DNA from: Flavicella sp963932955 | GTDB taxonomy: Bacteria; Bacteroidota; Bacteroidia; Flavobacteriales; Flavobacteriaceae | DNA: 64,000 bases | Direction: 5' to 3' | NCBI GenBank assembly: GCA_963932955.1 | Contig: CAWVRK010000008.1 | Location: 1-64,000, forward strand | Shown: positions 17,058 to 25,405 of the stretch, piece after piece | How positions within the stretch are numbered: the first letter of the stretch is position 1 | How the letters are laid out: the number at the start of each line of letters is the position of its first letter | Program-made: the position numbers and the translations under genes | Notes under the pieces: model-generated | Seen by the model: the letters and a program-made list of their open reading frames with translations, nothing else | The model's database searches: none | What the model was told of the DNA's origin: nothing

Positions 17058-18621
17058 AAACAACACCCCATTTTTTCTTGGAATTGCTGTGGCAATTGGC
17101 ATTGCGATAGGGTCTTTGTTTGATTTTGAAAAAGACGCACGCACTTTTTTTAAAAGTTCCGGCGCCCAAATAAAAATAACAAAACTACTCGACTTTATCG
17201 ACAATCAGTACGTAGATTCCGTCGATACTGAAGAAATATTGGACAATGTCATCACAGAAATTGTCGACAAATTGGACCCGCATTCTGTTTATTTTTCAAA
17301 AGAAACCCTCTTGGCAAATCAAGAGAATTTACAGGGAAACTTTGAGGGAATCGGCGTGCAGTTTCTGATGCACAAAGACTCTTTGACAGTCACGCATGTT
17401 TTGGCAGGAGGGCCGAGTGAGCGAGCAGGAATCCTAGCCGGAGATCGAATTTTAATTGCAAACCAAGACACTTTAACCGACACAAACCGCAGCAGCCAAG
17501 AAGTTGTCAAGATATTAAAAGGCCCAGCAAACACAGAAGTGGACTTGACAATTTATCGAAAACAAACAGCAGCGCAGTTGCAATTTAAGATTACCAGAAG
17601 TAAAGTTGCCATTCAAAGCGTGGAAGCTGCTTACCTCCTGAGCCCAGAGTTGGGCTATGTAAAAATAGACCGCTTTGCGATGACAACCGATGACGAGTTT
17701 TTCAGAAAACTGCAATTTTTAAAACAAAAAGGAGCCAAAAATTTGGTTTTGGACCTGCGTCAAAACGGAGGCGGTTTTATTCATGTGGCCACCCAAATTG
17801 CTGATGTGTTTTTAGAAAAGGGAAAACTCATCGTTTTTACAGAAAACAACAAAGGCAAGCGGGAAGAGTTTTTTGCTACGGAAGAAGGCCTGTTTGAGGA
17901 CGCCAAAGTGTATGTGCTGATCGACGAAGGCTCGGCTTCGGCAAGTGAAATTGTCGCAGGCGCTCTACAAGACAACGACAAAGGAGTGATTGTCGGAAGA
18001 CGTTCTTTTGGAAAAGGGCTGGTACAGCAAGAACTCCCTTTGGGAGATGGTTCTGCGGTACGGCTGACGGTTGCCAAATACTACACCCCTACCGGGCGCT
18101 CCATTCAAAAACCCTACAACCTCAACGCTACATTGCAGTATGCAAAGGACTATCAAAACAGAGTTTTAAGTGGAGAATTGCTCTCCAAAGACAGTATTCA
18201 AGTGGTGGATTCCCTAAAGTATACCACGCCCAAAGGAAAAACAGTGTACGGCGGCGGCGGTATCATTCCCGACGTGTTTGTCGCAGTAGACACAACCGCC
18301 TATTTGGAAAACAGGTATTACAATGCTCTAAATACCTTTAGCTTTGAGTATGCAGATGCCCATCGGAAAGAGCTTAAAGAAATGGGGTCGGTAGCTTTTG
18401 TCACTCAAGCAGACCAAGACGAATCCATTTTAAAACGCTTTTTGATTTTTGCGGAGATGAATGACAATCCCACCCCTCAAAAACGCAGATTGCTTCACAA
18501 TTATTTGAAAGCTTTGATCGCACGTCAAGTTTTTGACGAATCCACGTTTTATCAAATTTACCAACAACAAGACAACATGATTTCCAAAGTGCTGCAATTG
18601 GAAAAGAGCAGCATCCAATAA
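17047..18621 (+). CDS. C-terminal processing peptidase, S41 family
   Basis: Periplasmic tail-specific protease anchored by an N-terminal helix (residues 9-24), 524 aa. A PDZ domain spans about 95-180 (GNFEGIGVQF ... GPSERAGILAGDRILIANQ). The catalytic Ser-Lys dyad is visible: S298 in GSASASEIVAGAL and K323 in RSFGKGLVQ, 25 residues apart as in the plant D1 processing protease. LDLRQNGGG (235-243) and YYTPTGRSIQKP are further S41 motifs. The substrate-recognising C-terminal domain runs to 524. The ATG lies inside the dCMP deaminase gene, an 11-base overlap. Family members process envelope and peptidoglycan-hydrolase proteins. Confidence 0.93.
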   Translation: MKDKNNTPFFLGIAVAIGIAIGSLFDFEKDARTFFKSSGAQIKITKLLDFIDNQYVDSVDTEEILDNVITEIVDKLDPHSVYFSKETLLANQENLQGNFEGIGVQFLMHKDSLTVTHVLAGGPSERAGILAGDRILIANQDTLTDTNRSSQEVVKILKGPANTEVDLTIYRKQTAAQLQFKITRSKVAIQSVEAAYLLSPELGYVKIDRFAMTTDDEFFRKLQFLKQKGAKNLVLDLRQNGGGFIHVATQIADVFLEKGKLIVFTENNKGKREEFFATEEGLFEDAKVYVLIDEGSASASEIVAGALQDNDKGVIVGRRSFGKGLVQQELPLGDGSAVRLTVAKYYTPTGRSIQKPYNLNATLQYAKDYQNRVLSGELLSKDSIQVVDSLKYTTPKGKTVYGGGGIIPDVFVAVDTTAYLENRYYNALNTFSFEYADAHRKELKEMGSVAFVTQADQDESILKRFLIFAEMNDNPTPQKRRLLHNYLKALIARQVFDESTFYQIYQQQDNMISKVLQLEKSSIQ

Positions 18622-18649
18622 AACAGTCCTTCGAATGAGTAGCAAGCCT

Positions 18650-18682
18650 TTTGCTAAGGAAACCCTAAAAAATGTATCTTTG
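18650..18682 (+). promoter_or_regulatory. lpxH-like gene promoter
   Basis: TTTG at 18650-18653 and TATCTTTG at 18675-18682, spacing 21 bases (slightly long), 22 bases upstream of the TTG start of the hydrolase gene. Confidence 0.5.
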
Positions 18683-18703
18683 CGATAACAAATCCAACAA
18701 AAG

Positions 18704-19459
18704 TTGACCGCATCCAAAAAAATATACTTTGCCTCTGACCAGCATTTTGGCGCTCCTAACCCTGAGGAAAGCAAAGTGAGAGAAGAAAAATTTGTCCGCT
18801 GGCTAGACCAGATCCAACACGACGCAGCAGTGCTTTTTTTGCTGGGAGACCTGTTTGATTTTTGGTTTGAATACAAAACAGTAGTTCCCAAAGGATTTAT
18901 CAGGGTTTTGGGAAAATTGGCAGAGCTTCGTGACAGCGGAATTCCCATTCATTTTTTTGTAGGCAACCACGACTTGTGGATGCAAGATTATTTTGAAAAA
19001 GAACTGAACATCCCCGTATACCACAAGCCCAAGGAATTTACCTTTCACAACAAGACTTTTTTCATCGCCCATGGAGATGGATTGGGGCTTGGAGACAAAG
19101 GCTACAAGCGCATGAAAAAAGTATTTACCCACCCAATTTCAAAGTGGCTTTTTCGATGGTTGCACCCTGATTTAGGCGTTTCACTAGCCCAGTATTTATC
19201 CGTTAAAAACAAATTGATTTCCGGTGCAGAAGACGTTGTTTTCTTAGGCGAGGACAAGGAGTGGTTGGTGCAGTACGCCAAACAAGAGCTACAAGCAAAG
19301 CACCGTGATTATTTTGTGTTTGGCCACCGACATTTGCCTATGGATCTTGCACTTGGACAAAACAGCCGATGTGTGAATTTAGGCGATTGGATTACGTATT
19401 TTACCTACGGGGTTTTTGACGGAGAAAAAATGGAAATCCTGCCTTTTGAGGAGCCCTAA
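18704..19459 (+). CDS. lpxH: UDP-2,3-diacylglucosamine diphosphatase (LpxH-like)
   Basis: Calcineurin-type metallophosphoesterase, 251 aa, expected to cleave UDP-2,3-diacylglucosamine to lipid X in lipid A synthesis at the inner-membrane surface. All metal motifs are present: SDQHFG (D12, H14), LLGDLFDFWFE, VGNHDLWM, IAHGDGLGLGD and FGHRHLPM. The start must be TTG 18704: an in-frame stop lies at 18686 and no ATG intervenes, and the TTG gives the family N-terminus TASKKIYFASDQHFG. It is followed by a bidirectional terminator. Confidence 0.88.
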   Translation: MTASKKIYFASDQHFGAPNPEESKVREEKFVRWLDQIQHDAAVLFLLGDLFDFWFEYKTVVPKGFIRVLGKLAELRDSGIPIHFFVGNHDLWMQDYFEKELNIPVYHKPKEFTFHNKTFFIAHGDGLGLGDKGYKRMKKVFTHPISKWLFRWLHPDLGVSLAQYLSVKNKLISGAEDVVFLGEDKEWLVQYAKQELQAKHRDYFVFGHRHLPMDLALGQNSRCVNLGDWITYFTYGVFDGEKMEILPFEEP

Positions 19460-19480
19460 AACACACCCGTTTACAACATT

Positions 19481-19513
19481 AAAAAAAGCCAGCGAAACAT
19501 CACTGGCTTTTTT
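19481..19513. terminator. Bidirectional terminator between lpxH and the TonB receptor gene
   Basis: Hairpin with arms 19481-19492 and 19503-19513, core GCCAG/CTGGC, about 10-base loop, A run on the left and T run on the right. It sits between convergent genes. Confidence 0.85.
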
Positions 19514-19541
19514 ATTGTTCTGAAACAAGGTTTCCTCTTTG

Positions 19542-22517
19542 TTACAATTCTATATTTATTCTTGCAAAGAGATACCTTCCTAAGAATCCAAATTGCGAAG
19601 TTCGTCGTGAATATGGAAACGATGCATTCGACTGACTACCGGGTCTATTTTCATCGGGATACACATCGAACACATTGTTGGCTCCAATGGTAATGCTTGT
19701 GTTGTCGTTCATGTTGTTCGTAAGGGTTAAATCCGTTACAACTTTACCTCCGTAGACGGCATTGTCATTTACAGAAGCGCCCGCCACTCTAGCTTGCCCA
19801 GAAAATTCATCGGGATCTGTTACTTCTCCAAAATACACATTTCGTAGTAAGACAGCCCATTTTTCACTGGATAAGTTGTGTGTTAAATTTATTTTGGTTC
19901 TTGGTTGAGCTATGGTCAAAAAAGCCTCTTCTTGTCCATCAAAAAAGTCTCCTTCTAATCCTGCACTTGAAATATCGCTTGGAACATTGATATTCGTAAT
20001 TTCTGTTTCAGAAAAAGTAGCAGCAAGCGTATTGTCAAGATTTAATTTATCTGAAAGAGCTATTTTATATCCGGCAACGATATCGATTCCTTGATTTTTT
20101 GTATCGATGGCATTGGCTAAAAACTGTGCTTTTCCTGCTCCGGCCGCATCAAAAATGGGTTTTAAGGTAGTATCATCGTTGTGTGAGAATTTACCAGTTA
20201 AAACGATTCTGTCCTCTATTTCTATTTGATACGCATCAACAGTAAATGTGAAGTTGTTTATTTTTCCAGTAAAACCGATACTTGAACTTTTTGAAACCTC
20301 TTCCTTCAAAGTTCCTATGTTTAAGAGATCAGCCAGAGGACTGTCATTTGGGAACAAACCTACCTCTTCGGCAACACCGTTTGCATTGAAAATGGTGCTA
20401 CTTCTGCTGTAATATTGTTGTTGCAAAGAAGGAGCTCTAAATCCAGTGCTATTCGCAGCACGCACAGAAATATTGTCAGAAAGTTTGATTAGCGTAGCTA
20501 CCTTGTAGTTAAAAGTTTCTCCAAAGTCAGAAAAGTTTTCATAACGAGTCGCTAAGCTAACAAGTAAATTTTCAGAGATGTCTGCTTCCGTATCAAAATA
20601 AAGACCAATACTGTTTCGGTATTTATCAACGGCGTTCTGAGGCGTAAAACCTCCAAAAACTTGTGAAGTACCTGGCAAACTTTCTCCAAGCGCATTCGTT
20701 GCTCCTTCAGCGCCTCCAGAAGTAGGAACACCGTTGTTGTTGTAAGTAGCGTATGAATTTTCTTTTCCGTCAAATATTTCAAAGTGATCTACTCTATATT
20801 CTGCACCAAAGGCAATGTTCAATCCGGAGAAGATATCTTCGTTGAACTTATTGAAGTCTAAATTGGTTGTATTTTGAGAAAAAGAGTAAGATCCTGCATC
20901 AAAAACAGAAGGAGAAGTCGCTCCTAAACTGGCATTGGTGCTGTTGACAACAGTAAAACCAAAAGTATTGGACCCAAAACTATTGGAGAAATCAACATTC
21001 CATCCGTTTTGTGTAACCCCTTTGATTCCCACAGCGTAAGACTGATCAAGAATATCGGATTGAATTCCAGGTAAAAAACCATCAGCATTTGAAGCAACAT
21101 TCGCTTTAGGTCTCCATGGTTCCCTTAAAAATCCATAGGCCAATCCCTGACGATAGCTGATTCCCCCAAAAGAATAAATTTCTGTGTTTTCTGATAGAGG
21201 AAGCGATAAGTTTGTGAAAAATTTTCCTTCTCTCAATTTGGAAGTCCCTACTTTGAATCTAAAGTCATTTCTTTCCAATCCTCGCGCAGCGAATTGCGCG
21301 TCATCGAGTTCTTGATAACTCCCAAATTCACCAGTTCCTCCATCAGGAAGAAAATCACGCAATAACCCGAGGTTTCCAGGAGTATTCAAAACCCCATCGG
21401 TTGCCGATAAGTCAAGTGCAGCAATGGCCGTTTGATCGCTAGCACTGATGTAATTTGCGCCCAATAAAGCAGCGCCGCTTTGATAATCTGCAGCGGTCAT
21501 TTCTGCAATGGTTTTTCCGCTTTGATTGGTAAAAGCGTGTTCCACAGCATTGGCAATGTCATAAATTTGCTCTGCATTGGTCGCGTTTCTTAGTGCAGGA
21601 TTTCGGGTAGCAATAGAACCTGTGAAATTGACAAATCCTCCTTTCGAACCTAAGTTGATTCCATAGTTGGCGTCAATTTGTAACTTTTCACCGTCAAAAC
21701 CACCTTCTTGATGATTGCTTTTCGAAGAATTGTTCGCTCCAAACGTCACTGAGAACTCCAGTTTATTTGTGGCTTCTTTCAAGACAATATTGATGACACC
21801 AGCAATGGCATCAGAGCCGTATTGTGCTGCGGCACCATCTCTTAAAACTTCAATTCTTTTGATAGCTGCCGTTGGAATAGCGTTCATGTCTGTACCAACA
21901 GAACCCGCTCCAACGGTTCCATTGACATTCAAAGAAGAACTTTTGTGCCTTCTTTTTCCGTTTACCAATACCAATACTTGATCTGGTCCCAAACCTCTCA
22001 AAGAAGCAGGATCAATATGATCCGTACCATCAGAAACTGTTTGTGTTTGAGAAGTAAACGACGGCGCCACGTAATTTAAAATTTCATTGATGGAAGTTTG
22101 TGGGCCTTGTGTCATTAATTCTGCGAGATCAATTACATCCACAGGAACAGGAGTCTCGATAGCAGTTCTGCTTGGGTTTCTCGATCCTACCAATACAACT
22201 TCATTCAAACTAACTCCTTTTTCTACAAGGGTGACTATCATACTTGTGCTAGAAGAAAGGGCCTCTTTCGAAACATTTGAAAATCCGAGTAATGAAAATT
22301 CTAGTTGCGCTGGAAGTTGACTTGGATTTATTGAAAAATTTCCGTCGTTGTCTGTAACAGTTCCATTGGTAGTCCCTTTTTCAATTACATTGGCAAAGGC
22401 TAGTGGGTCTCCGTTCTCATCGATTACTTTTCCTTCAAGGGTTTGACCCATTACTGAAAAAGAACAAAAACAGAAAAGCATAATGAGCATGCTTTTGAGT
22501 GTAGTGATTTGTTTCAT
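19542..22517 (-). CDS. TonB-dependent outer-membrane receptor with CarboxypepD_reg domain
   Basis: Outer-membrane active transporter, 991 aa, energised by TonB-ExbBD. A signal peptide (residues 1-24, ending VMGQ) is followed by a carboxypeptidase-D regulatory-like domain (LEGKVIDENGDPLAFANV ... NDGNFSI, about 26-100), the plug domain (LNEVVLVGSRNPSRTAIETP ... LRGLGPDQVLVLVNGKRRH ... IKRIEVLRDGAAAQYGSDAIAGVINI, about 103-247), and a 22-strand barrel ending RYLFARINIEL, with a C-terminal aromatic-rich strand. No SusD-like partner is adjacent, so it is not a standard glycan locus. The plug and barrel style resembles siderophore/colicin-type receptors. The substrate is unknown. Confidence 0.9.
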   Translation of the reverse strand: MKQITTLKSMLIMLFCFCSFSVMGQTLEGKVIDENGDPLAFANVIEKGTTNGTVTDNDGNFSINPSQLPAQLEFSLLGFSNVSKEALSSSTSMIVTLVEKGVSLNEVVLVGSRNPSRTAIETPVPVDVIDLAELMTQGPQTSINEILNYVAPSFTSQTQTVSDGTDHIDPASLRGLGPDQVLVLVNGKRRHKSSSLNVNGTVGAGSVGTDMNAIPTAAIKRIEVLRDGAAAQYGSDAIAGVINIVLKEATNKLEFSVTFGANNSSKSNHQEGGFDGEKLQIDANYGINLGSKGGFVNFTGSIATRNPALRNATNAEQIYDIANAVEHAFTNQSGKTIAEMTAADYQSGAALLGANYISASDQTAIAALDLSATDGVLNTPGNLGLLRDFLPDGGTGEFGSYQELDDAQFAARGLERNDFRFKVGTSKLREGKFFTNLSLPLSENTEIYSFGGISYRQGLAYGFLREPWRPKANVASNADGFLPGIQSDILDQSYAVGIKGVTQNGWNVDFSNSFGSNTFGFTVVNSTNASLGATSPSVFDAGSYSFSQNTTNLDFNKFNEDIFSGLNIAFGAEYRVDHFEIFDGKENSYATYNNNGVPTSGGAEGATNALGESLPGTSQVFGGFTPQNAVDKYRNSIGLYFDTEADISENLLVSLATRYENFSDFGETFNYKVATLIKLSDNISVRAANSTGFRAPSLQQQYYSRSSTIFNANGVAEEVGLFPNDSPLADLLNIGTLKEEVSKSSSIGFTGKINNFTFTVDAYQIEIEDRIVLTGKFSHNDDTTLKPIFDAAGAGKAQFLANAIDTKNQGIDIVAGYKIALSDKLNLDNTLAATFSETEITNINVPSDISSAGLEGDFFDGQEEAFLTIAQPRTKINLTHNLSSEKWAVLLRNVYFGEVTDPDEFSGQARVAGASVNDNAVYGGKVVTDLTLTNNMNDNTSITIGANNVFDVYPDENRPGSQSNASFPYSRRTSQFGFLGRYLFARINIEL

Positions 22518-22777
22518 AATTGCTTGGTTTTATAGTTAATTGATTGTGGTTACATGATTTTGTAATGCGTACTCCTTTTTCAAGAACAATCTTTTTAACT
22601 TTTTAAATCTTGCATTATAGCAACAAAAGTCAATAAAAAATATTTTTGTCTAAATGAACTTAAATATTTGGTCGTTTTGCTAATATAGCATTTTTTTAAC
22701 AAAAAATTAATAAAACAATATTTACAGGCATGTTTTTTTGGAAATTTGTTAAATTTTATAGCGATTGAAACCAAATA
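22518..22777. other. Upstream region of the TonB receptor gene
   Basis: A 260-base AT-rich gap holding the regulatory region of the receptor. AAAAATATTTTT (a perfect palindrome) lies near 22636-22647 and contains a plus-strand TATTTTTG at 22641-22648. No Fur-like box was recognised and no minus-strand TAnnTTTG match was found. Confidence 0.35.
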
Positions 22778-22963
22778 TTGGAAAAGGGGAAAACAGTCCA
22801 TAAAGATAATAAAAGAGATTTTTTGAGAGCATGTAAAGAAAACGAAATTGACGAAATGGAGGCCTTCAAAATTGCAAGTTGCTTTTTAGCAGTTCCAGAA
22901 GTGTCCTTTCAAAGAGAAGAATTATTATCAAAAAAAGAATGCCCGATAAATTTTGACAACTAG
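22778..22963 (+). CDS. Possible small ORF of unknown function
   Basis: A 61-codon frame starting at TTG with no family match. The product is acidic and lysine-rich, and a likelier coding core begins at the internal Met (MEAFKIASCFLAVPEVSF). No ATG exists at the N-terminus and no ribosome binding site is visible. The main support is a hairpin terminator about 95 bases downstream on the same strand, which implies a transcript here. It could instead be a small RNA or the decayed end of a gene. Confidence 0.25.
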   Translation: MEKGKTVHKDNKRDFLRACKENEIDEMEAFKIASCFLAVPEVSFQREELLSKKECPINFDN

Positions 22964-23058
22964 AAGGTAGTACTTTTTAGGAAAATAAACAATGTTTGTT
23001 TTTGAAAGGAATCTTAGTGCTGCTTTTTTGGGTCAAAAAAAGAAGTTTTCCACAAAAA

Positions 23059-23083
23059 AAAAGAGCCCAGTAAAGGCTCTTTT
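23059..23083 (+). terminator. Hairpin terminator in the TonB-moxR gap
   Basis: Arms 23059-23067 and 23075-23083 (AAAAGAGCC / GGCTCTTTT), loop CAGTAAA, followed by further Ts. The nearest upstream plus-strand coding frame is the doubtful 61-codon ORF. Confidence 0.65.
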
Positions 23084-23371
23084 CTTATAGGAATATTGTT
23101 TAGTTAGTTGGTTTTGAGTTACAAATATTGTTAAAAAAAAGGTTATTAACAAATAATTCTACCCATTTCTTTAACATTAAAAACACACTTATAAGTTTTT
23201 GTTGCGGCTTTCTTGTTTTTAAGAACGCAGAAAAGAGGGTGTTTTTTAAACCATAAGACCCATAAATAGCACAGGTTTTCCAATGTGTATTCACCTCTTT
23301 AAAACGGAATTTTGTCAGGTTTACCAAGGCTTCTTTAACCAAATTTTAACAAAAAAAGGTAGAGATTAGTT

Positions 23372-23379
23372 TAGATTTG
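23372..23379 (+). promoter_or_regulatory. moxR/bat operon promoter -7 element
   Basis: TAGATTTG matches TAnnTTTG, 48 bases upstream of the moxR ATG. No exact -33 box. The preceding stretch (23084-23371) shows no credible gene. Confidence 0.45.
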
Positions 23380-23427
23380 TAATTCTCAATTACACACAAA
23401 TTTTAAAATCGTTTTATTTCAAAGAAA

Positions 23428-24432
23428 ATGGAAGCACAAAGCAGCAGTATAGACATCAGCGCACTCAACGAAAAAATTGAAAAGGAAAGTGCTTTTATCG
23501 ATTTGTTAACAAATGAAATGAGCAAAGTCATTGTCGGTCAAAAACAAATGATAGACCGTTTGTTGATTGGATTGTTAGGAAATGGACATATTTTGTTGGA
23601 AGGGGTGCCCGGATTGGCAAAAACACTGGCCATCAACACCTTGTCAAAAGCGCTCAACGGCGCCTTTAGCCGCATTCAATTTACACCCGACTTGTTGCCT
23701 GCAGATGTGGTAGGGACGATGATTTACAACATGAAGTCCAATAGTTTTGAAATCAAAAAAGGTCCTATTTTTGCCAATTTTGTATTGGCAGACGAAATCA
23801 ACAGAGCCCCCGCAAAAGTGCAATCCGCTTTGTTAGAAGCCATGCAAGAACGTCAGATCACCATCGGTGACGAGACCTTTCCTTTGGACGCGCCTTTTTT
23901 GGTAATGGCGACACAAAACCCCGTAGAGCAAGAAGGAACGTATACGTTGCCGGAAGCACAAGTAGACCGGTTTATGTTAAAAGTAGTCATCGATTACCCA
24001 AAGTTAAACGAGGAACAACAAATCATGCGTCAAAACCTCAACGGTGGTTTTGCAACCGTCAATCCGGTGGTTTCAATGCAACAAATTCTAAAAGCCAGAG
24101 AAGTTGTCAAAGAGGTGTATATGGACGAAAAGATTGAAAAATACATTTTAGACCTTATTTTTGCAACGCGTTACCCCGAAAGGTACAACCTGTCAGAAAT
24201 CAAACCCCTCATTAGTTTTGGCGCCTCTCCACGTGGAAGCATTAGTTTGGCACAAGCAGCCAAATGTTATGCATTTATCCGAAGAAGAGGTTATGTGATT
24301 CCTGAAGATGTACGGGCGGTTGTTTACGATATCTTGCGCCACAGAATAGGTGTTACCTATGAGGCAGAAGCAGAAAACATTACTTCTGTAGACATCATCA
24401 ACAAGATTGTCAATGAAATAGAAGTACCATAG
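23428..24432 (+). CDS. MoxR-type AAA+ ATPase
   Basis: AAA+ chaperone-like ATPase, 334 aa, first gene of the Bat operon. Walker A is LLEGVPGLAKT (about residues 57-67), Walker B NFVLADEINRAP (about 118-129), sensor 1 MATQNPVEQEGTYTLPEAQVDRF, and the AAA_lid_2 domain is C-terminal. The family works with von Willebrand factor A (VWA) proteins to mature or load metals and cofactors into partner complexes. It is followed after 57 bases by the DUF58 gene, the invariant arrangement in this family. Confidence 0.95.
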   Translation: MEAQSSSIDISALNEKIEKESAFIDLLTNEMSKVIVGQKQMIDRLLIGLLGNGHILLEGVPGLAKTLAINTLSKALNGAFSRIQFTPDLLPADVVGTMIYNMKSNSFEIKKGPIFANFVLADEINRAPAKVQSALLEAMQERQITIGDETFPLDAPFLVMATQNPVEQEGTYTLPEAQVDRFMLKVVIDYPKLNEEQQIMRQNLNGGFATVNPVVSMQQILKAREVVKEVYMDEKIEKYILDLIFATRYPERYNLSEIKPLISFGASPRGSISLAQAAKCYAFIRRRGYVIPEDVRAVVYDILRHRIGVTYEAEAENITSVDIINKIVNEIEVP

Positions 24433-24489
24433 ATTTTCATCGAAAGGAAATAATATTGTTTGCCTAATTGTACCATCTTACATGTAAAA

Positions 24490-25362
24490 ATGGAGACCAA
24501 AGAGATACTTAAAAAAGTCCGTAAAATAGAGATCAAAACACGCCGTCTCTCGGACCATATTTTTTCTGGAGAATACCACAGTTCTTTCAAAGGAAGAGGA
24601 ATGACCTTTAGCGAGGTACGCGATTATCAATTTGGAGACGACATTCGAAACATCGACTGGAATGTGACCGCTCGTTACCACCAGCCCTATGTAAAAGTAT
24701 TTGAAGAAGAAAGAGAATTGACCATGATGCTGTTGGTAGACATCAGTGGTTCTGAGCATTTTGGGACAAGCGCACAATTTAAAAAAGATACGGTGACAGA
24801 AATTGCAGCTACCCTTGCTTTTTCTGCCATTCAAAATAATGACAAAGTAGGTTTGATTTTGTTTTCAGACGCCATCGAACTTTTTATTCCACCCAAAAAA
24901 GGAAAAAGACACGTGCTACGCATCATTCGAGAATTGGTAGATTTTAAGCCACAAAGTAAAAAGACAAACATCGACGAGGCCTTGAAATACCTGTCCAATG
25001 TAATGACCAAAAAAGCCATTGTCTTTGTCCTTTCGGATTTTATGGACGGCTCTTATGAACAGACTTTAAAAATCGCAGGAAAAAAACACGACATTACGGG
25101 AGTCCGAGTCTACGACCAGTTTGACGAAACAATTCCCAACCTAGGGCTCGTTCCTATGTTGGATGCCGAAACAGGAAGTGTGACCCTCGCAAATACCGGA
25201 TCCAAAAAGGTTCGCAATGCCTATGCAGAAAACTACCGCGCTACCAAAAATTTTTACGAAAATGCCTTTCGTAAAAGCGGATCTGGGTTTTTGAGCACTC
25301 GTGTTGATGAAAGTTACGTAAAAAAATTATTGGGCTACTTCAAACAAAAAGGAGGCAACTAA
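24490..25362 (+). CDS. DUF58 domain protein (VWA-like)
   Basis: Soluble protein of 290 aa with the DUF58 core motif GEYHSSFKGRGMTFSEVRDY and FGDDIRNIDWNVTARYHQPYVK split over residues 29-75, followed by a VWA-like fold with the metal site LLVDISGSEHFG (DxSxS). It is the standard partner encoded after MoxR; the pair is thought to act on the VWA membrane proteins encoded downstream. The frame is open to 24460, but ATG 24490 (METKEILKKVRKIEI) matches family starts. Confidence 0.92.
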   Translation: METKEILKKVRKIEIKTRRLSDHIFSGEYHSSFKGRGMTFSEVRDYQFGDDIRNIDWNVTARYHQPYVKVFEEERELTMMLLVDISGSEHFGTSAQFKKDTVTEIAATLAFSAIQNNDKVGLILFSDAIELFIPPKKGKRHVLRIIRELVDFKPQSKKTNIDEALKYLSNVMTKKAIVFVLSDFMDGSYEQTLKIAGKKHDITGVRVYDQFDETIPNLGLVPMLDAETGSVTLANTGSKKVRNAYAENYRATKNFYENAFRKSGSGFLSTRVDESYVKKLLGYFKQKGGN

Positions 25363-25405
25363 AAAAGCACATGGAAATTAAAAAGCCGCAAAAGAACGCA
25401 TTGCA

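Noticed and set aside
23100..23342. 80-codon minus-strand frame before moxR
   Set aside because: No family match, AT-rich composition, and it overlaps the likely operon promoter region.
24229..24236. CCACGTGG palindrome inside moxR, like the parS core
   Set aside because: The flanking arms (CTCT/AAGC) do not match the parS consensus, and it is inside a conserved coding stretch.
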